A program made the translations under genes and the position numbers. From positions 1 to 64,000 of the forward strand of contig WTPW01000354.1 in the NCBI GenBank assembly GCA_009809945.1: a stretch of 64,000 nt of DNA. Reading direction: 5' to 3'. Source of the DNA: Gigaspora margarita (lineage: Eukaryota > Glomeromycota > Glomeromycetes > Diversisporales > Gigasporaceae). Below, piece by piece: positions 10,322 to 21,397 of this stretch; within the stretch, counting starts at the first letter, position 1, and every line of letters starts with the position of its first letter. Under the pieces are notes generated by a model. It had not been told where the DNA came from and made no database searches. It was given only the letters and a program-made list of their open reading frames with translations.

Positions 10322-13300
10322 TTAATTATTTAATAATATTTCTGGATATACTATATTTAAAGTACTATTACTACTACTGTTTGAAGAAAGTAGAATTTTT
10401 ATAAAGTGTAGAGAAGTACAACGGGATAAGGCTACATAAAGTTGGCCATGAGAAAAAATGGGAGTTCTAAGATCTAAACCAACATATTTTACAGATTGTC
10501 CTTGAGATTTATTTATAGTAATTGCAAAAGCTAATTGAATAGGAAATTGATGTCGTTTGAGTTGAAATAGAAGTTCATAAGTTGAAGTTAGGGAAATGTG
10601 AGGAATAAAAGTTAAATTTCCAGCATAATCACTAGTTAAAATATGGGCTTCAATTACATGATTATTAAGTTTTGTTATAACTAATCTAGAACCATTACAA
10701 AGACCTTGGCAAGGTGCTAAATTTCATAAAAGTATAATAGGACATCCAACCTTAAGTCTAAGTTTTGAAGGTGGCATTCCAGTAGGCTTAAGAGAATTTA
10801 AATATTCACTAGGATATAAATTGTTAGAACTATTATTATTATTTTCATCAATTATATTATCTGAACTTAAATATATTCGTTCTTCTCCAGAAAAAGTATT
10901 AAGAATAGTAAGATTAATATTATCTACATCATTGTTATAGGAGAAAAGTATCATTCGATTTTTTAAATATTCATCAGTACATATATTTCTAATATTGATA
11001 TTATTATAAATTAAATTATAAATTGATTCAATAAGTGAAGTTAAATTTGGATCAATTATCATATTTTTGGGAATAACAATAGTACTATCTAGTTCAGATG
11101 TATTTGTACCATTACCAACCTAAATATAATATATATAATTAAGTTAGTTTAATATAAAAAAAAATAAAAAATTTAAAATTATAATTTTACCTCTAGAAGC
11201 CATTGTGCAAATTGTTGATTTTCAATAGATTCAGATTCAAGACGCATATTTTTTTTAATATATATATTTGTATATAATTCCAAAGTTGTGATTTTTGAAA
11301 AGAAGCAGAAACAATTTGTTCTCGAGCGCCTTTGGGTATAACTGGTAAAATTTGATGAAAATCACCACCAAATACTACTGTAATTCCTTCAAATGAATGT
11401 GGATTATCACGAATATCTTGTAAAGTTTTACTAACTGCTTCAGCACAATTACGATTTTGTATTAGAATTTTATCCCAAATAATAAGAGTTGTTTGTTTTA
11501 ATAAATTAGCAAGATCAGAATTTTTGTTTATTGAGCATATTGAATCATCATTAATATTAATAGGAATTTTAAACATTGAATGTGCTATTCGACCACCATT
11601 AAGCAAAAGAGCTGCAATACTAGAAGAAGCTACACAAAGTACAATCTTGTATTCACTTCAAATTTCATTGCTACAGTATTGTACAAATAAGTTTTTCCAG
11701 TGCCAGCAGGACCATTTATAAAAAATAAAATACCTTCTTCATTAGCAACAGAATTAAGAATTTTTTGATACACAGCTAATTGTTCATTATTTAGTTGAAG
11801 AGCACGTTCAGCAGATATTTTTTTAAGTTCATCATAGGTCCAATCTAATTGTTCATAAATAAGATGGTTTTCTTGATAATGGTTCCAATTAAATTCCCAG
11901 CAAGGCATAGTTGAAAATATTAAAAGAATGTCCAGAATCATGTGGAATTTTATCAAGAAAAAAAAGTCCAAAATCAAATATTTGAGATACAGTTGGATTT
12001 TGAATATTATATTTATGATTTAAACAGTAATAAAGATCATCACAAAGATTATTATAAAATTGTAACTATAAATTGTAAGGATTAGATGGTGCAGAATGTG
12101 TAAGTATAATAGCAAAAAGTGATCTAAGTTGAGCACCACTACGTATAATTGCAGCTTCTTCTAAGCAAAGTTTCCATTCATTATCATCTTCTAATAAATC
12201 TAAAGCAATACATGCTTCTTTAAATATTGAGTAAGTAATATTATTAATTGTTTTTAAATGGTCCAATGATTGGGGCCCAGGAATTTTAGTTAATAAAAGT
12301 CTTAAATAGTATCGTTCTCCTGCTAATGGGTCAGCAAAATATAATCTACCAATTGCAAATCTATATTTTTATGGTTTCTATTCTTTTTTTGATTTGTCCC
12401 ATACAAAATAATGAGGAAATTCTTAATAAGTATATTGGCGAGCAATTTCAGAAGTTTTACATGTTTCAAAAAAAGCTGTTAGTGTAGTTTTTTGTCTTTC
12501 AGCACGTGCTAGAATTTCAGCTGCATCATCATTTGGATCAAAAACAACTTTGTGCATTCCTGGAAAATGTAATGCTAGTCATATAATATTAGGTTCTTCT
12601 TTATGCATATTAAATCCTAATAAATGCCAAATAGCTTCTGGTGCACTTATATATCTTGCATCAATATATTGTTTAATTTCATTTTGATTTTGTCCAAATT
12701 GCATTGTAGTTCAATCATGACCTTTGTATATATATTTATGAATATATTTTANAGCANNTACAGANGCACAAACTTCTATATTTATATGANAGTTATATTT
12801 ANNACTAAGTNTTNGATTATATGGTACTACATCTCNATTATCAATAGGTTTANTATTAATATAAAAAGTTTGNCCAGTATTTCTTCTTTTATAAAGAGGA
12901 TAACCATCTGTATCTATTAATGTTGTACTATTAAATTGTTTAGGATAATGTTTTTTACATTTATTATTTTCTATACATGGTGCTTGAGGATTGTGATTAC
13001 TACAAGGATCATAAATCATACATTGTAAAACTGTATTAAATAGTATTGGATCTGTTCTTTCATTAGGAATTTCAGCACTTACAATGCAATCTACATCAGC
13101 AGAATTTTTTATTTTATGATCTTTATGAAAAAATATTAAAAAATGTATGTGAGGAAGGCCACATTTTTGAAATTCAATTGTATACACATGAGCAACAGTT
13201 TGACCAAGAAAATTATTTTTTCTAATATCTTTGAGAAGAGATTGTTATTTTAGTTCAAATATATGTGCTACTAAGTCTGGGCAATCTGATGGAGTTTGAT

Positions 13301-14563
13301 TAGGTAATAACTCATTAATAATTTCAGGCTATTTAGGGTTTGCTATCATAGTTCTAAAAAGATCAGGATGTTGATAATATCGAGTAATAGCTATTGAATC
13401 CTGAAAAATTTCAAACATATAACGTGAACTGCCTATATGTGTAGAAGGAAGAATTATTCTATGTCCAAGCATTATTAAGAGATAATTCTTTGTTTGCAAT
13501 TTTTCCTGCAGCATCAGCAAGCCCTTGATATAGATCAGCACATAGTATGCCTTGATTATTATATAAATATCTTAATCAATTTTGTTCTGCTGATGCCCAT
13601 GCATCAACTATAAATTCTTGAAACAATTTACCTTCTCAAAGAATAGTTGAAAATTCATTATAACGTGGAAAGAGTCAAAAAGAAAAAAAATGTTTTTGTG
13701 TAAGGCGAGAAATTCTATTTTGATTATTTATTTGATTATTATTTGTTTGACGTAATCCTTTATGCCATCCAAGTTCACTATATGGAAAAAGAAGAACATA
13801 ATGTAGTGGTAAATAAGTAGGATGTCCTTCATGAATGTGATCTAGTGAATTATTACATAATCGAAAAACTATATCACGCATTGCTTCTGGTATAGTTCTA
13901 TTACCTGGTAAAAGAATAGCTATTTCATCTGCTATTGGAAGGTTATAATGATATCTATTTGTTGTACCAGTATAATGCAAAAAATAGCTAAATCTGTATT
14001 AGAAATATTGTTTTCATTGTAATTAGAAAGAATTCCATGAGCTTGTTTATACAATGGATAGAGTGCATGGTTAGTGCATAAAATATTTTGTATTTTCCAC
14101 ATTGTTTGAATTGATAAATTAATATTGCGATTTATTCGTAACAAAAATGCAATTGCAGGATCATATATATAAAGCTGTGCATATACTGGTTCATTGCCTT
14201 CAGTAGGAAGAAGTAAACCAGATAAGTGCATAATTCCCTACTAATACGAAAACAATATGGTCCATGTCCATCTAAAACAGTGTTATCAATTTTTACACCT
14301 AATGATGTAAATGCATAAGCAGCATTATATTGACAAATATTTTCACAAAATTCTTTAGCTTCATCACTATTATCTTCAAATAAATTTTGTAAGAGAAGTA
14401 GAGGATTATTAAGAAGAGGAAGACTAATTTTTCCTTGAAGACAACATGTTCCAAATTTGGGATTTCGAATTGAAGAATGTGCTAATTGTTCATCTAACCA
14501 ATGAAGAGCACCACAATTAGTAAATTCTATATTCATACGACCAAGATCATGTATTTGATTCAT
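10322..14563 (-). pseudogene. Decayed Helitron Rep-helicase (RepHel)
   Basis: This is the rolling-circle replication initiator and helicase of a Helitron, about 1,400 codons long, which is normal for the family. In order it shows an N-terminal part with CGALHW and FGTCCLQGKISLP; the HUH nuclease motif GLPHIHFLIF (about 13142-13165); and the two-tyrosine motif KYIHKYIYKGHD (about 12714-12750). The PIF1-type helicase follows, with Walker A GPAGTGKT (about 11690-11713), GGDFHQILPVI, and a C-terminal VALSR block before the stop at 10322-10324. Walker B reads WDK where WDE is usual. At least ten in-frame stops and about five frameshifts make it non-functional. Ambiguous bases cluster at 12750-12870. 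Confidence 0.93.
11120..11190 (-). other. Spliceosomal intron inside the Helitron helicase gene
   Basis: On the minus strand the coding sequence reads ...WLLE, then GTAAAATT..., then ...ATATTTAG, then VGNGTNTSEL.... Removing 71 nt joins two parts of the helicase that are normally continuous. The interval has a GT donor, an AG acceptor and a perfect ACTAAC branch-site motif about 30 nt upstream of the acceptor. That fits a fungal intron in both size and signals. Confidence 0.75.
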
Positions 14564-14755
14564 TTTTTCATTTTTTCTTCTTTGTGATTGTGTAGTTTTT
14601 TTGTCTAGAATTCATATTTGTTATAGTATAATAATAAAAAGTTGTACTAAAAAATGTGTTATAATAGTAATAAATTTAATTGCAGTAGTAAATTTTAAAT
14701 AAGATATTGTAGATAAAAGCAGCAAATAATAGTTATAATTATAATATATTATATG

Positions 14756-15092
14756 GGGTGTTAAACATTAAAACAGCCCTTTTTTACATATAATTTATTT
14801 TGAGATAATTGAGTTTAATCATTTGTTTTGATTTTCAGACTGATCCGGGATTAATTAAATTTCACGATTTTGATTGGTTAATTGTAACAGGTGACTATCN
14901 GGTAATCTCGTGATGTGTTGGCCTTANGNGNCTCATNTAATTTTTCTTTTACAATTATCTTGATTTTTTATTATGAAAATCAACTTTCATTTATAATTGA
15001 AAAATATCGATCATGTCAAAATTTATATAAATCTAATGAAAACTCAATTTTCAAAAAATTGCTAAAAAGGGCTGTTTTAATGTGTAACACCC
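14756..15092. mobile_element. Small inverted-repeat element, GGGTGTT ends
   Basis: The left end GGGTGTTAAACATTAAAACA and the right end TGTTTTAATGTGTAACACCC (plus strand) are imperfect inverted repeats of about 30 bp. They extend through AGCCCTTTTT/AAAAAGGGCT. The interior has no coding content and includes ambiguous bases near 14900-14937. I could not identify a clear target duplication, so the superfamily is open. It lies just upstream of the Helitron coding region. Confidence 0.7.
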
Positions 15093-17340
15093 AATATAAT
15101 ATTAATAGTTTTATAATAAAGATTGGTTTGATTTTTATATTTGTTTTGAATATTAAGTTTTAAAAAAACAATAAAATAAAAATATGAGTTTTTATATTTT
15201 TCAATATATAAATTAAGGTATATATATTTAATTTAATTTGTTATGTTTAATTTTGTGGTTTCATTTTTTTTTGTATTACTTCTAATCTTTTTATTCATTT
15301 ATTGGTATATATGTAATACAATTTTTTTTATATATAAATATTATTTTATTTTTTGCATATTTGCACAACTCTTTACAAATTTTGTACAAAGGATAATATT
15401 TGATCAATAAATTTTTATTAGTAAATGAAGGTTAAGTATAATAAAATAAATTTATATGGTAAATAAGATAATTTATTGATATAATAAGTAATGTTATAAT
15501 ACGTACAAAGAATTTTATTAATAGTAAAAATTTAATTTAATGTAGCATTGTATGTGTCATCAAGAGATAATGTACATTCTAAATATAAATTAGATATAAG
15601 TAATTTAGCGATTAAACAAAGTCTAAAAAAACACACCATAGTTTAAAGACTTACACAGTTTGACCAATCAGTGTCAATTACAAATAGATTGTAATCACGC
15701 TCATTTTTGTAATGGTGCATATTATGTTGTACTGAAGTTCTATATTTATAAGAATATTACTGTTTTATTATACGTGATATTATTATGTAAAATTTGTTTC
15801 GCAAATAATCATTTATTTCATTGTAGAGTGTCACATACTATATTTGATGTAACCCAATTTTTTAATAGAGTGCTCGAGTAAAAACTTGTAAGTATGCATG
15901 TATGTATATACACAAATATTTATCCCACAAAATTTTGTACGATTTTGTTAAAGATTAGGTTGTTCTTAAATTTGATTGGTAAAATCATATAAAATTTTAT
16001 AGGGTAAATTTTAATATACAGGTTTTTATATTTCACATATACCTCAATAATGCAAAATTTTGTGTTTGATTAGGTATTAAAATCACATATTAATATGTTG
16101 TGATAGTGTAGCATACTGTGTATGAGCATGAGCATACCAGATTGGTATTCATGTTGTTCTGAGATATGTAGGACATAATAGCATACTATGAAAAGAAATC
16201 AGGTGAGAATGCATATATTATTATCTATCATTGTCAGACAGCTTTAAGACTCAAATTATGTTTATCGAGATTTATCTGGACACTTAAGTAGCTGCATGAC
16301 GCAGTCGCGCTAAACTAGGAACAGATATTAAACTGTATAATACCTAGGGCATTGTTTGAATAATGGCCAGGATTAAGCTTAATTCGATCTAAATTCGCAA
16401 CTACCTTTTTGGAAGTTATTTTGCATTTATACGGAGTCTAATTTGTATCAGATTCAGATACTTATAGCTGATTTGCAAATCAGTAAAGAATTTTGTGTGA
16501 TAATAATCAGTAAATTTTGATAATTATTTTTCCAAGTACTTGAATATTTTGAATTCTAATAAAAAAAAAAGATCATAATATATTTAGTTAGTCAATCCTG
16601 AAAGACAATAATAAAAGAACATTTTTTAAATGGTTATTACGCATTTTAATCAAGTAAAAACCTGTTAAAGTAATGTTTGGTTAAACAATTCTCATACAAT
16701 AGATAAATACAGTACTATGAGATGCAGAATTTCACGTTTCATTGCGTTTAATACATTGTCTAATAAATTATAAAATTTTGTGGACGTACATGCATACACA
16801 TGTATATCACTAAAAATGCCTATAAACCATATACTTCGTGATATATCACTCTGTTTCTGGTATAAGTTTAATTTATTTAATAGTATCAAATCACTAATAA
16901 TTATTTCATAAACAATTTAGCAATTAATTTACAGATAAGTCTGTTTTTATTAACAGTTAATTCACTAATACCTGATACCACAGATAAATTAATTCTGGTC
17001 ATTGCCATTAAGATTAAGTTTAAATTAAAGTTGGTGCTATTTATAAAAAAATTGTTAGTAAAATATATCATATATAAAACAAATTTATCTGTCAAGAATC
17101 TGTAAAATAATTTTGCCTGCAGATTAATTAGATTGAAAAGCCTGTCAACGAAGTGACAGGGCAATTATTATTGTAAGATCAGATGACTTTATGACTGATC
17201 ATATGCAATTTTGTTGTGTATCCTTTTATGGTTATTCTTTGATTATTGTCATGAGATTTTGTAACTTGTATTTACAGGTAATTTCAGATTTGCATATAAT
17301 TTTGATATTCACATTGTTATGATTATTGTTAGATTGATAA
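15093..17340. other. Gene-poor stretch of less biased composition
   Basis: About 2.2 kb with no recognisable gene. From about 16.1 kb the composition is less extreme than in the neighbouring AT-rich flanks. The frames seen (15660-15881, 16692-16889, 16901-17164) have no motif I recognise and no splice context that would join them. This could be old unique intergenic DNA. I see no RNA gene. Confidence 0.45.
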
Positions 17341-17870
17341 TAGAGGTAAGGGATAATGCCTGTGGCTAAGTATGAACCAGTGATAGGAGTATTTAAAGCT
17401 AAGAATCTAAGTAAAGAAGATTATTTTTCTTTTCGCTATCGCTCACCTTGTGAAAGCCAGCTCTATCACCCTCCCTTACCCACCCAAATGCAAGCGAGCA
17501 GTGTTGTTTCTTTTGTTATATCAGGCTTAGGACCTGTAGTGTACCTGGCTCCATGGCTGCAAGTGGTAGTACAAGGACTAGAGGTAGTTAGCTCTGTGGC
17601 TGCAAATAGCAGTGCAAGGACCTGTTGTGTACCTGGCTCCACAGCTGCAAGTGGCAATGCAAGGACCAGAGGTTGTTAGATTCGTGGCTGCAAGTAGCAG
17701 TGCAAGGACTAGTTGTTGTATTTTGGCTACACGGCTGCAAGTGGCAGTGCAAGGACCATAAAAAAGAACCTCACTCATACCGGCAGGAACATGTTACCGA
17801 TTCTCTTTTTAGCTATGGGAAGATTCAACCTTTTCCTCTACATGAGGCATTTTGATCCGTGATTGGTTTC
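17341..17870. repeat. Dispersed repeat carrying a 43-47-bp minisatellite
   Basis: Five units of GGCTGCAAGTGGCAGTGCAA followed by GGAC start at 17555, 17598, 17643, 17686 and 17733. They sit in the least AT-rich DNA of the window. Flanking text (CACCCTCCCTTACCCACC before, GATTCTCTTTTTAGCTATGG after) is also recognisable around the related array at 57.4 kb, so the repeat unit is larger than the minisatellite. Open frames of 107 codons (plus) and 66 codons (minus) cross the array but only reflect the repeat. Confidence 0.75.
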
Positions 17871-18805
17871 AGATAATCTCTGCACCTGTGGGATGGACAG
17901 GACATCATAAGTGTCTCTTTTCGGTTGCTGTTGTGATGAATGCATATCACTATGGTAGAAAATGTGATTATGTATATTAGAGGCAATAAGGGTAGCGAGC
18001 CCTTATTCCATATGTTTTTCAGAAATGTAAATAAAGTTATTCAGTTTGTTTTGAATAAAGTTAGCTAATTGAGCAATAATAATAACTGCTTAATAATATT
18101 GGTAAAACAATATAGACATAAATTTTTATTTATAGTGTATCGATTGTTTTTTTTTTTAAATTAAAAGTCGTATTTTTTTTTATGTAACAGTAGGTATACT
18201 TAATTTAAAAACTGTAACCAATATATTAAATAGCTTAATTATATTTTCATTTTTTCAACTTTTTTACTTTGTGCTACACTTGTGTGTTGCATGTTATGCA
18301 TAATCCAATTCGTCTTCTGTTAATAGTATAGATAAATATAAACAGAAGACAGGTATAAAAAGATTAAGTACGATTATAACTGTAGTAGAAAATAATAGAT
18401 AACTAATTGATAANAAAAATAAGCAACAATTTAATTCCATAAAAAATAAGGTTTAACTCTTGAAAATTAATTTATTATAATTTTTAATTATAAAATATAA
18501 AGCTTATTTATGAATGGTTTTTTATGCAATAGTATGAGTATGATATACATATTTATAAAACCTGCATTATACTTATACTGATTTAAATACTTAAATAAGT
18601 AATTGGGCAGAAGTTCAGATTGTACGATAGCATCTTTGGCATTATTGTGCATCAACATGTTTATCAAGTTTAGGAGATGTAAATACTGGATTTTATCAAG
18701 AAATTAATTTTTAATAATAATTTATTTGTGCATGTTTGTAGTAAGACAAAATATCATACAATAATATATTTATTTATTTAATATAATATATAGATATAAA
18801 ATATA
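17871..18805. other. No gene seen
   Basis: About 0.9 kb of AT-rich DNA. An imperfect inverted pair, CGTCTTCTGTTAATAGTATAG and AACAGAAGAC near 18310-18350, could form a small hairpin. Nothing else is recognisable. Confidence 0.45.
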
Positions 18806-19577
18806 AGGTAAATGAGGGTATTGTGGCCAGGATGTATTGTGGCCAGGTGAAATATCTTGTGATCTAGAGATCAGAATTGGATAAATTTTATACCATTCGA
18901 TTTGTCTCATTGAGACAAATTGAATGGTATAAAATTCGCCCAATTCCGANCACTAGATCACAAGATATCNTCATTTATGCAAAATNTAAGTTTTTGCACA
19001 TATTTGAATTTATTATTAAATATATATAGAATATTTAATAGTTAATAACTTCTGATCCACAGGTCCGTTTTGGACGATTTTGCCACCAAAATGACCATCT
19101 CAGTGAAATGATTCTAACAAGCATAAAATCGTCAAAATCCAATCACAGGGTCCTAAGATCGACTTAGATTTATCTTATATATAAAATTATATTAGTAAAT
19201 TTGTAAATTTTTACAAATTTACCTTTAACGATCTTGGGATCCCATGATTGGATTTTAACAATTTTGTGCTTGTTACAATCGTCTCACTAAGATGATCATT
19301 TTGGTGGTAAATTATCCAAAACGGACCAGTAGATCAAAAATTATTCGCTGTCAAAAAACTGGCCACAATACCCTCCTCCCTTAGAATCTAGTTTTTATAT
19401 TATATTTGTGTACTAATTAGTTATATCCAAAACAATACATAATATAAAGATTTTTTTACAGTAATATATTCTTTATTATGTATAGTTCAAATAATAAAAA
19501 TTCTACAAAAATCTATTTGCTTATTAAAAAATTTTATTAGAAGAAACTTTGACCTGGCCACAATACCCCATCTACCT
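18806..19577. mobile_element. Inverted-repeat element, AGGTAAATGAGGGTATTGTG ends
   Basis: The left end AGGTAAATGAGGGTATTGTG pairs with CACAATACCCCATCTACCT on the right, and TATA lies on both sides (18802-18805, 19578-19581). The GTATTGTGGCCAGG motif is doubled just inside the left end, and CTGGCCACAATACCC occurs twice at the right. Inside is a GTCTC/GAGAC dyad with flanks that match those in other families, plus a nested fold-back. A relative with GGTAAGTGTGGGTATTGTGG ends lies at 30996-31564. There is no transposase. Confidence 0.8.
19046..19345. mobile_element. Nested fold-back element (family F)
   Basis: The arms at about 19053-19165 and 19230-19340 are inverted copies. They run from GTCCGTTTTGGACGATTTT through ACCAAAATGACCATCTCA to CAATCACAGGGTCC. 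The same arms recur at 30520-30650, 31610-31740, 32940-33010 and 33085-33190. It lies inside the 18806-19577 element, so it either inserted later or forms part of that element's body. Confidence 0.65.
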
Positions 19578-19629
19578 TATAATATAATAAAAAAAATCAA
19601 TAATTTATGTATTATCAATTGTATAATTA

Positions 19630-20319
19630 ATAATAATTAATTATTTATCGGAATTTTTGTTACTGTGTTTAGCGCGATTATTACCTTTGCTTTGACTTTT
19701 TTTTGTTTTTTACCAGATTTAGATTCAGATTCAGATTCTCATTCTAAATAAATGGACTCACTTGTTTTTGGTTCATCTTCAATATCATCGCTTTTAATTG
19801 GTTCAGTGGCCTCTGGATCAATGATTTCTTCAGACCTTTTCCGTTTTAACAAATTTGTATTATCTTTAGGATTTTCTTCTAAATTTTTGGTAATATTTTG
19901 ATGAATGTACAAAAGTTTAGACTGTGTTGGATTTGCCGATGCCAATTCTGTATTATTAAGTTCCTTTTTTTTGGGAGTTTCAATGTAATTAATATTGTTG
20001 GCATAAATGTAGAATTTATCATCGATAATTTCCATTTGTCCTACTACAAAGATAATCGATTCTTGAGAAAGAATTGATGTTTTGGATATTTGAATCGCGA
20101 GTTAACATGTGGAAAAACGACTTTCACTATATAGTTATAAGATTGCCTGACATAGTCGAATATGAGCGTTTCAATATCTGAATTTTCAGAATTTTCAATT
20201 TCAGTTAGCATCTCTTTCGGAACCTCTACTAAAGAGACTTTTAAGGGACATTTATTTGTACTCGAAGCTTCATCAACCTTATCAGTAATTGCAATATGAG
20301 TTGAAGTAGCAACGGTCAT
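19630..20319 (-). pseudogene. 3' part of an unrecognised gene split by an LTR element
   Basis: The frame starts MTVATSTHIAITDKVDEASS at 20319 and follows a possible acceptor TTAACATTCAG. After one frameshift near 20050 it continues as SIIFVVGQMEIIDDKFYIYA and KSELLYIHQN-like text. It ends in an acidic and lysine-rich tail containing KRKRSEE and KKQKKVKAK, which looks like a nuclear-type basic region. At least one in-frame stop interrupts the tail. The 5' part lies at 23985-24262, beyond the LTR element. I do not recognise the family. Codon content and charged tail look like a real protein, so a decayed host or element gene is likely. Confidence 0.6.
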
Positions 20320-20462
20320 CTGAATGTTAAATTAATTTTATGTTTGAATGTACATATATTAAATATATGAGCGCCATTAAGAAAACATTTTTAGATACAA
20401 TTTCCTATAAAAACTTTCAAAAAACATATCAAGAAATGCTTTTTTTCAAAATTTTTTTATAG

Positions 20463-20980
20463 TGTTATAGAATAGGACTCTGAATTCAAATCGCTAGAAG
20501 ATTCTAAGTGTTCCTATTACTTTATAGTTTTATAGTTTTATTGTTTTATTGTTTTATTTTTTTATCACTTTATTGGTTTATTACTTTATTACTTTATTGA
20601 ATTATAGTTTTATAGTTTTATTGTTTTTATAGTTTTATTACTTTGCTTTATTGTTTTATTGCTTTATCGTTTTATTACTTTTCAAAAGATATATAAACNC
20701 TAGTTTTCTACCCTCCTGCACAATAGACTCAGATTCCCCTCTCCTCTCTCTAATGTTTAGGAATAGTTATCTATCTTGAATATTATCTCATAAATAAATA
20801 AAATATATCTTTGCCAAATAAATACTCTCTTGCTCTTTGATAAATAAATACAACGAACCACTCTAGTGAAGTAATATTCCACTTGCACACCGCTTCATAT
20901 CTTCTCTGACCCTTATAAGATCCCTGTCGCTGTGTGTTGTGTTGCAAGTACTATATCGAAGGCAATAGTCGCTTGTAACA
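20463..20980 (+). repeat. 5' LTR
   Basis: It begins TG and ends CA and contains a TTTTATTG/TTTTATAG microsatellite tract in its first half. An AAAGATATATAAAC box near 20685-20697 is a plausible TATA region. AATAAATAAAATATATC near 20790 is a plausible polyadenylation region. The LTR is about 518 bp long. Confidence 0.88.
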
Positions 20981-21115
20981 TTTTGGTGCCTTCTGGTGGA
21001 AATCATTAAAAATAGCCAGAACACCTAGAACCTTTTCCTCTTCTCCCTGCAAGGATATTTCTCTCGCCTCTTTTCTCCTCTTATTAAAGTTATTATTTTT
21101 GGTTTACCTGTCAAA

Positions 21116-21245
21116 TTGAAAAAGATTCGTTCAGAAGGGCATACTTGATGCCTCTTGCTTTTGTAGCACTGGTATTTTTCTGTCGAATTGAAAAAGATTC
21201 ATTCAGAAGGGCATACTTGAAGCCTCTGCTTTTGTAGCACTTTTA
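21116..21245 (+). repeat. Tandem duplication in the LTR-element leader
   Basis: The block GAAAAAGATTCGTTCAGAAG to GCTTTTGTAGCACT is present twice in direct order, about 67 bp apart, between the 5' LTR and the gag-like frame. It is untranslated leader sequence as far as I can see. Confidence 0.75.
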
Positions 21246-21397
21246 TTGTTTAGTTATTTGTTATTAGTTAGTTTCTTTTAGACCCAGTTTGAAATTTTCC
21301 TACCTTTTCTTAGTATATTTTAGACATCTTAGTTTCTAACCTTTTTCTCTTGTCCCTAAAGTTAAAACTTAAATTGCTTACCTCCTAAACCTTTTAT

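Noticed and set aside
16290-16325. Possible tRNA near GCATGACGCAGTCGCGCTAA
   Set aside because: I could not form an acceptor stem or place a B-box; it is only a locally GC-richer patch.
17356-17855. Overlapping frames of 107 and 76 codons on plus and 66 codons on minus, rich in G, S, A and C
   Set aside because: They follow a 43-47-bp tandem repeat whose length is not a multiple of three, so the peptides only reflect the repeat.
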